DNA from: Thermotogae bacterium | GTDB lineage: Bacteria > Thermotogota > Thermotogae > B3-G13 | Length of the DNA: 6,632 nucleotides | Direction: 5' to 3' | NCBI GenBank assembly: GCA_015486095.1 | Contig: WFSK01000019.1 | Span: 1 to 6,632, forward strand | Shown here: positions 6,002 through 6,632 of the stretch, piece by piece | Numbering within the stretch: the first letter of the stretch is position 1 | How the letters are laid out: each line of letters starts with the position of its first letter | Translations under genes and position numbers: made by a program | Notes under the pieces: generated by a model | Told to the model about the DNA's origin: nothing | The model's database searches: none | Seen by the model: only the letters and a program-made list of their open reading frames with translations

Positions 6002-6632
6002 CATACACATTTCCCCTATTATTTCTCATTCCTCTCGTAACGTTTTTCGTGTCGAAGACAAGAGGAGCATATGCAATGACCTTTTCGTAGTCAACGTTCG
6101 TATGACTCGTCGTTATTACAACAGCATCGACGTCCTTTAGATTGTTCTCACTGAGGGGCACACTCCTGTACACCTCTCCATCTCCTTTATTCACGAATTC
6201 TAGTATGTATGGATCATGATAATAGACGATCGCTCCTCGCTTTTTCAATTCTTCCCATACTTTGAGGGCGGGAGATTCTCTGATGTCATCTACGTCTTGT
6301 TTGTATGCAATACCTAAGAGCAGGATCTTCGCACCGTTCAAACACTTGTTTCTTTCATTTAAAAGTTCCATCAATCTTGACACCACGAATTCTGGCATAG
6401 AATCATTTATCTCACCTGCCAGTTCTATCAACCTCGTGTGATAATCGTATTCTCTTGCCTTATAAGTAAGGTAGAATGGGTCTATTGGAATACAATGCCC
6501 CCCTACTCCAGGCCCTGGATAGAATGCCATAAATCCATAAGGTTTTGTCTTAGCCGCATCTATCACTTCCCATACGTTTATACCCATTTTATTGCACACT
6601 ATCGCCATTTCATTGGCAAGGGCTATGTTCAC
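5994..6632 (-). CDS. UDP-sugar 6-dehydrogenase, C-terminal half (WbpA/UDP-GlcNAc dehydrogenase type), cut by the window edge
   Basis: These NAD-dependent enzymes oxidise C6 of a UDP-sugar to the uronate, supplying surface polysaccharide or protein glycosylation pathways. The visible 212 codons are open through the right edge. The GTG at the edge is an internal Val, because the family normally has a further 200 or so residues containing the NAD-binding Rossmann domain. The fragment starts in the central helix (NIALANEMAIVC), then carries FYPGPGVGGHCIPIDP with the catalytic Cys (residue 47 of the fragment). The UDP-binding domain follows, with LLLGIAYKQDVDDIRESPA. The PYGFMAFYPGPG wording resembles UDP-N-acetylglucosamine or N-acetylmannosamine dehydrogenases more than UDP-glucose dehydrogenase; substrate assignment is an inference. 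Its stop overlaps the candidate promoter of the next operon, and no hairpin terminator follows, so read-through is possible. Confidence 0.9.
   Translation of the reverse strand: MNIALANEMAIVCNKMGINVWEVIDAAKTKPYGFMAFYPGPGVGGHCIPIDPFYLTYKAREYDYHTRLIELAGEINDSMPEFVVSRLMELLNERNKCLNGAKILLLGIAYKQDVDDIRESPALKVWEELKKRGAIVYYHDPYILEFVNKGDGEVYRSVPLSENNLKDVDAVVITTSHTNVDYEKVIAYAPLVFDTKNVTRGMRNNRGNVYVL

Noticed and set aside
5863..6090. Plus-strand open frame across the STAS start and the intergenic gap
   Set aside because: It crosses two real genes, lacks any family resemblance, and is explained by low stop frequency opposite the coding strand.
6630..6632. GTG at the right edge as the true start of the dehydrogenase
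   Set aside because: The family has an N-terminal NAD-binding domain of about 200 residues before this point, and the frame is open to the edge, so the gene is simply cut.
1..6632. CRISPR arrays, insertion sequences, tRNA or rRNA genes, phage genes
   Set aside because: No direct-repeat arrays, transposase motifs, terminal inverted repeats or RNA-gene signatures were seen. The window is almost fully accounted for by conserved minus-strand genes.

Overview
The window is a dense bacterial segment in which every recognisable complete gene lies on the minus strand, so transcription runs from high to low coordinates. The gene set and the protein style (Lys/Glu-rich, a two-GTPase Der whose first domain has NKxE, the order STAS–cmk–ispH–S1–der–plsY) suggest a member of the Thermotogota. 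I recall the same order, with separate ispH and S1 genes, in Thermotoga maritima around TM1442–TM1447. The genus cannot be named from this window.

Layout in transcription order. (1) 6632–5994: the C-terminal half of a UDP-sugar (probably UDP-GlcNAc/ManNAc type) dehydrogenase, cut by the window edge. (2) A 50-base gap holding an extended −10 promoter candidate that overlaps the dehydrogenase stop codon. It also has a strong Shine-Dalgarno (SD) sequence separated from the next ATG by a perfect GCAA-tetraloop hairpin. (3) 5943–5611: a single-domain STAS anti-sigma-factor antagonist. (4) 5597–4905: cytidylate kinase, cmk. (5) 4924–2357: a fusion of IspH (last step of the MEP isoprenoid pathway) to a six-repeat ribosomal protein S1. 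(6) 2360–1047: the double GTPase Der/EngA. (7) 1041–388: the acyl-phosphate glycerol-3-phosphate acyltransferase PlsY. (8) 398–132: the flagellar export protein FliQ. (9) 1–131: no minus-strand gene, but an open plus-strand frame that may be the tail of a convergent gene.

Genes 3 to 8 are separated by at most 13 bases, or overlap by 4 to 20 bases, and three use TTG or GTG starts, so they look like one translationally coupled operon. It joins nucleotide supply (Cmk), isoprenoid supply (IspH), translation (S1), 50S subunit maturation (Der), phospholipid synthesis (PlsY) and, unexpectedly, one flagellar secretion component. Most of this is an ancient, widely conserved growth cluster rather than a new system. 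The points worth a second look are the hairpin-bridged ribosome binding site, the IspH–S1 fusion, the altered G motifs of Der, and fliQ sitting at the end of a housekeeping operon.
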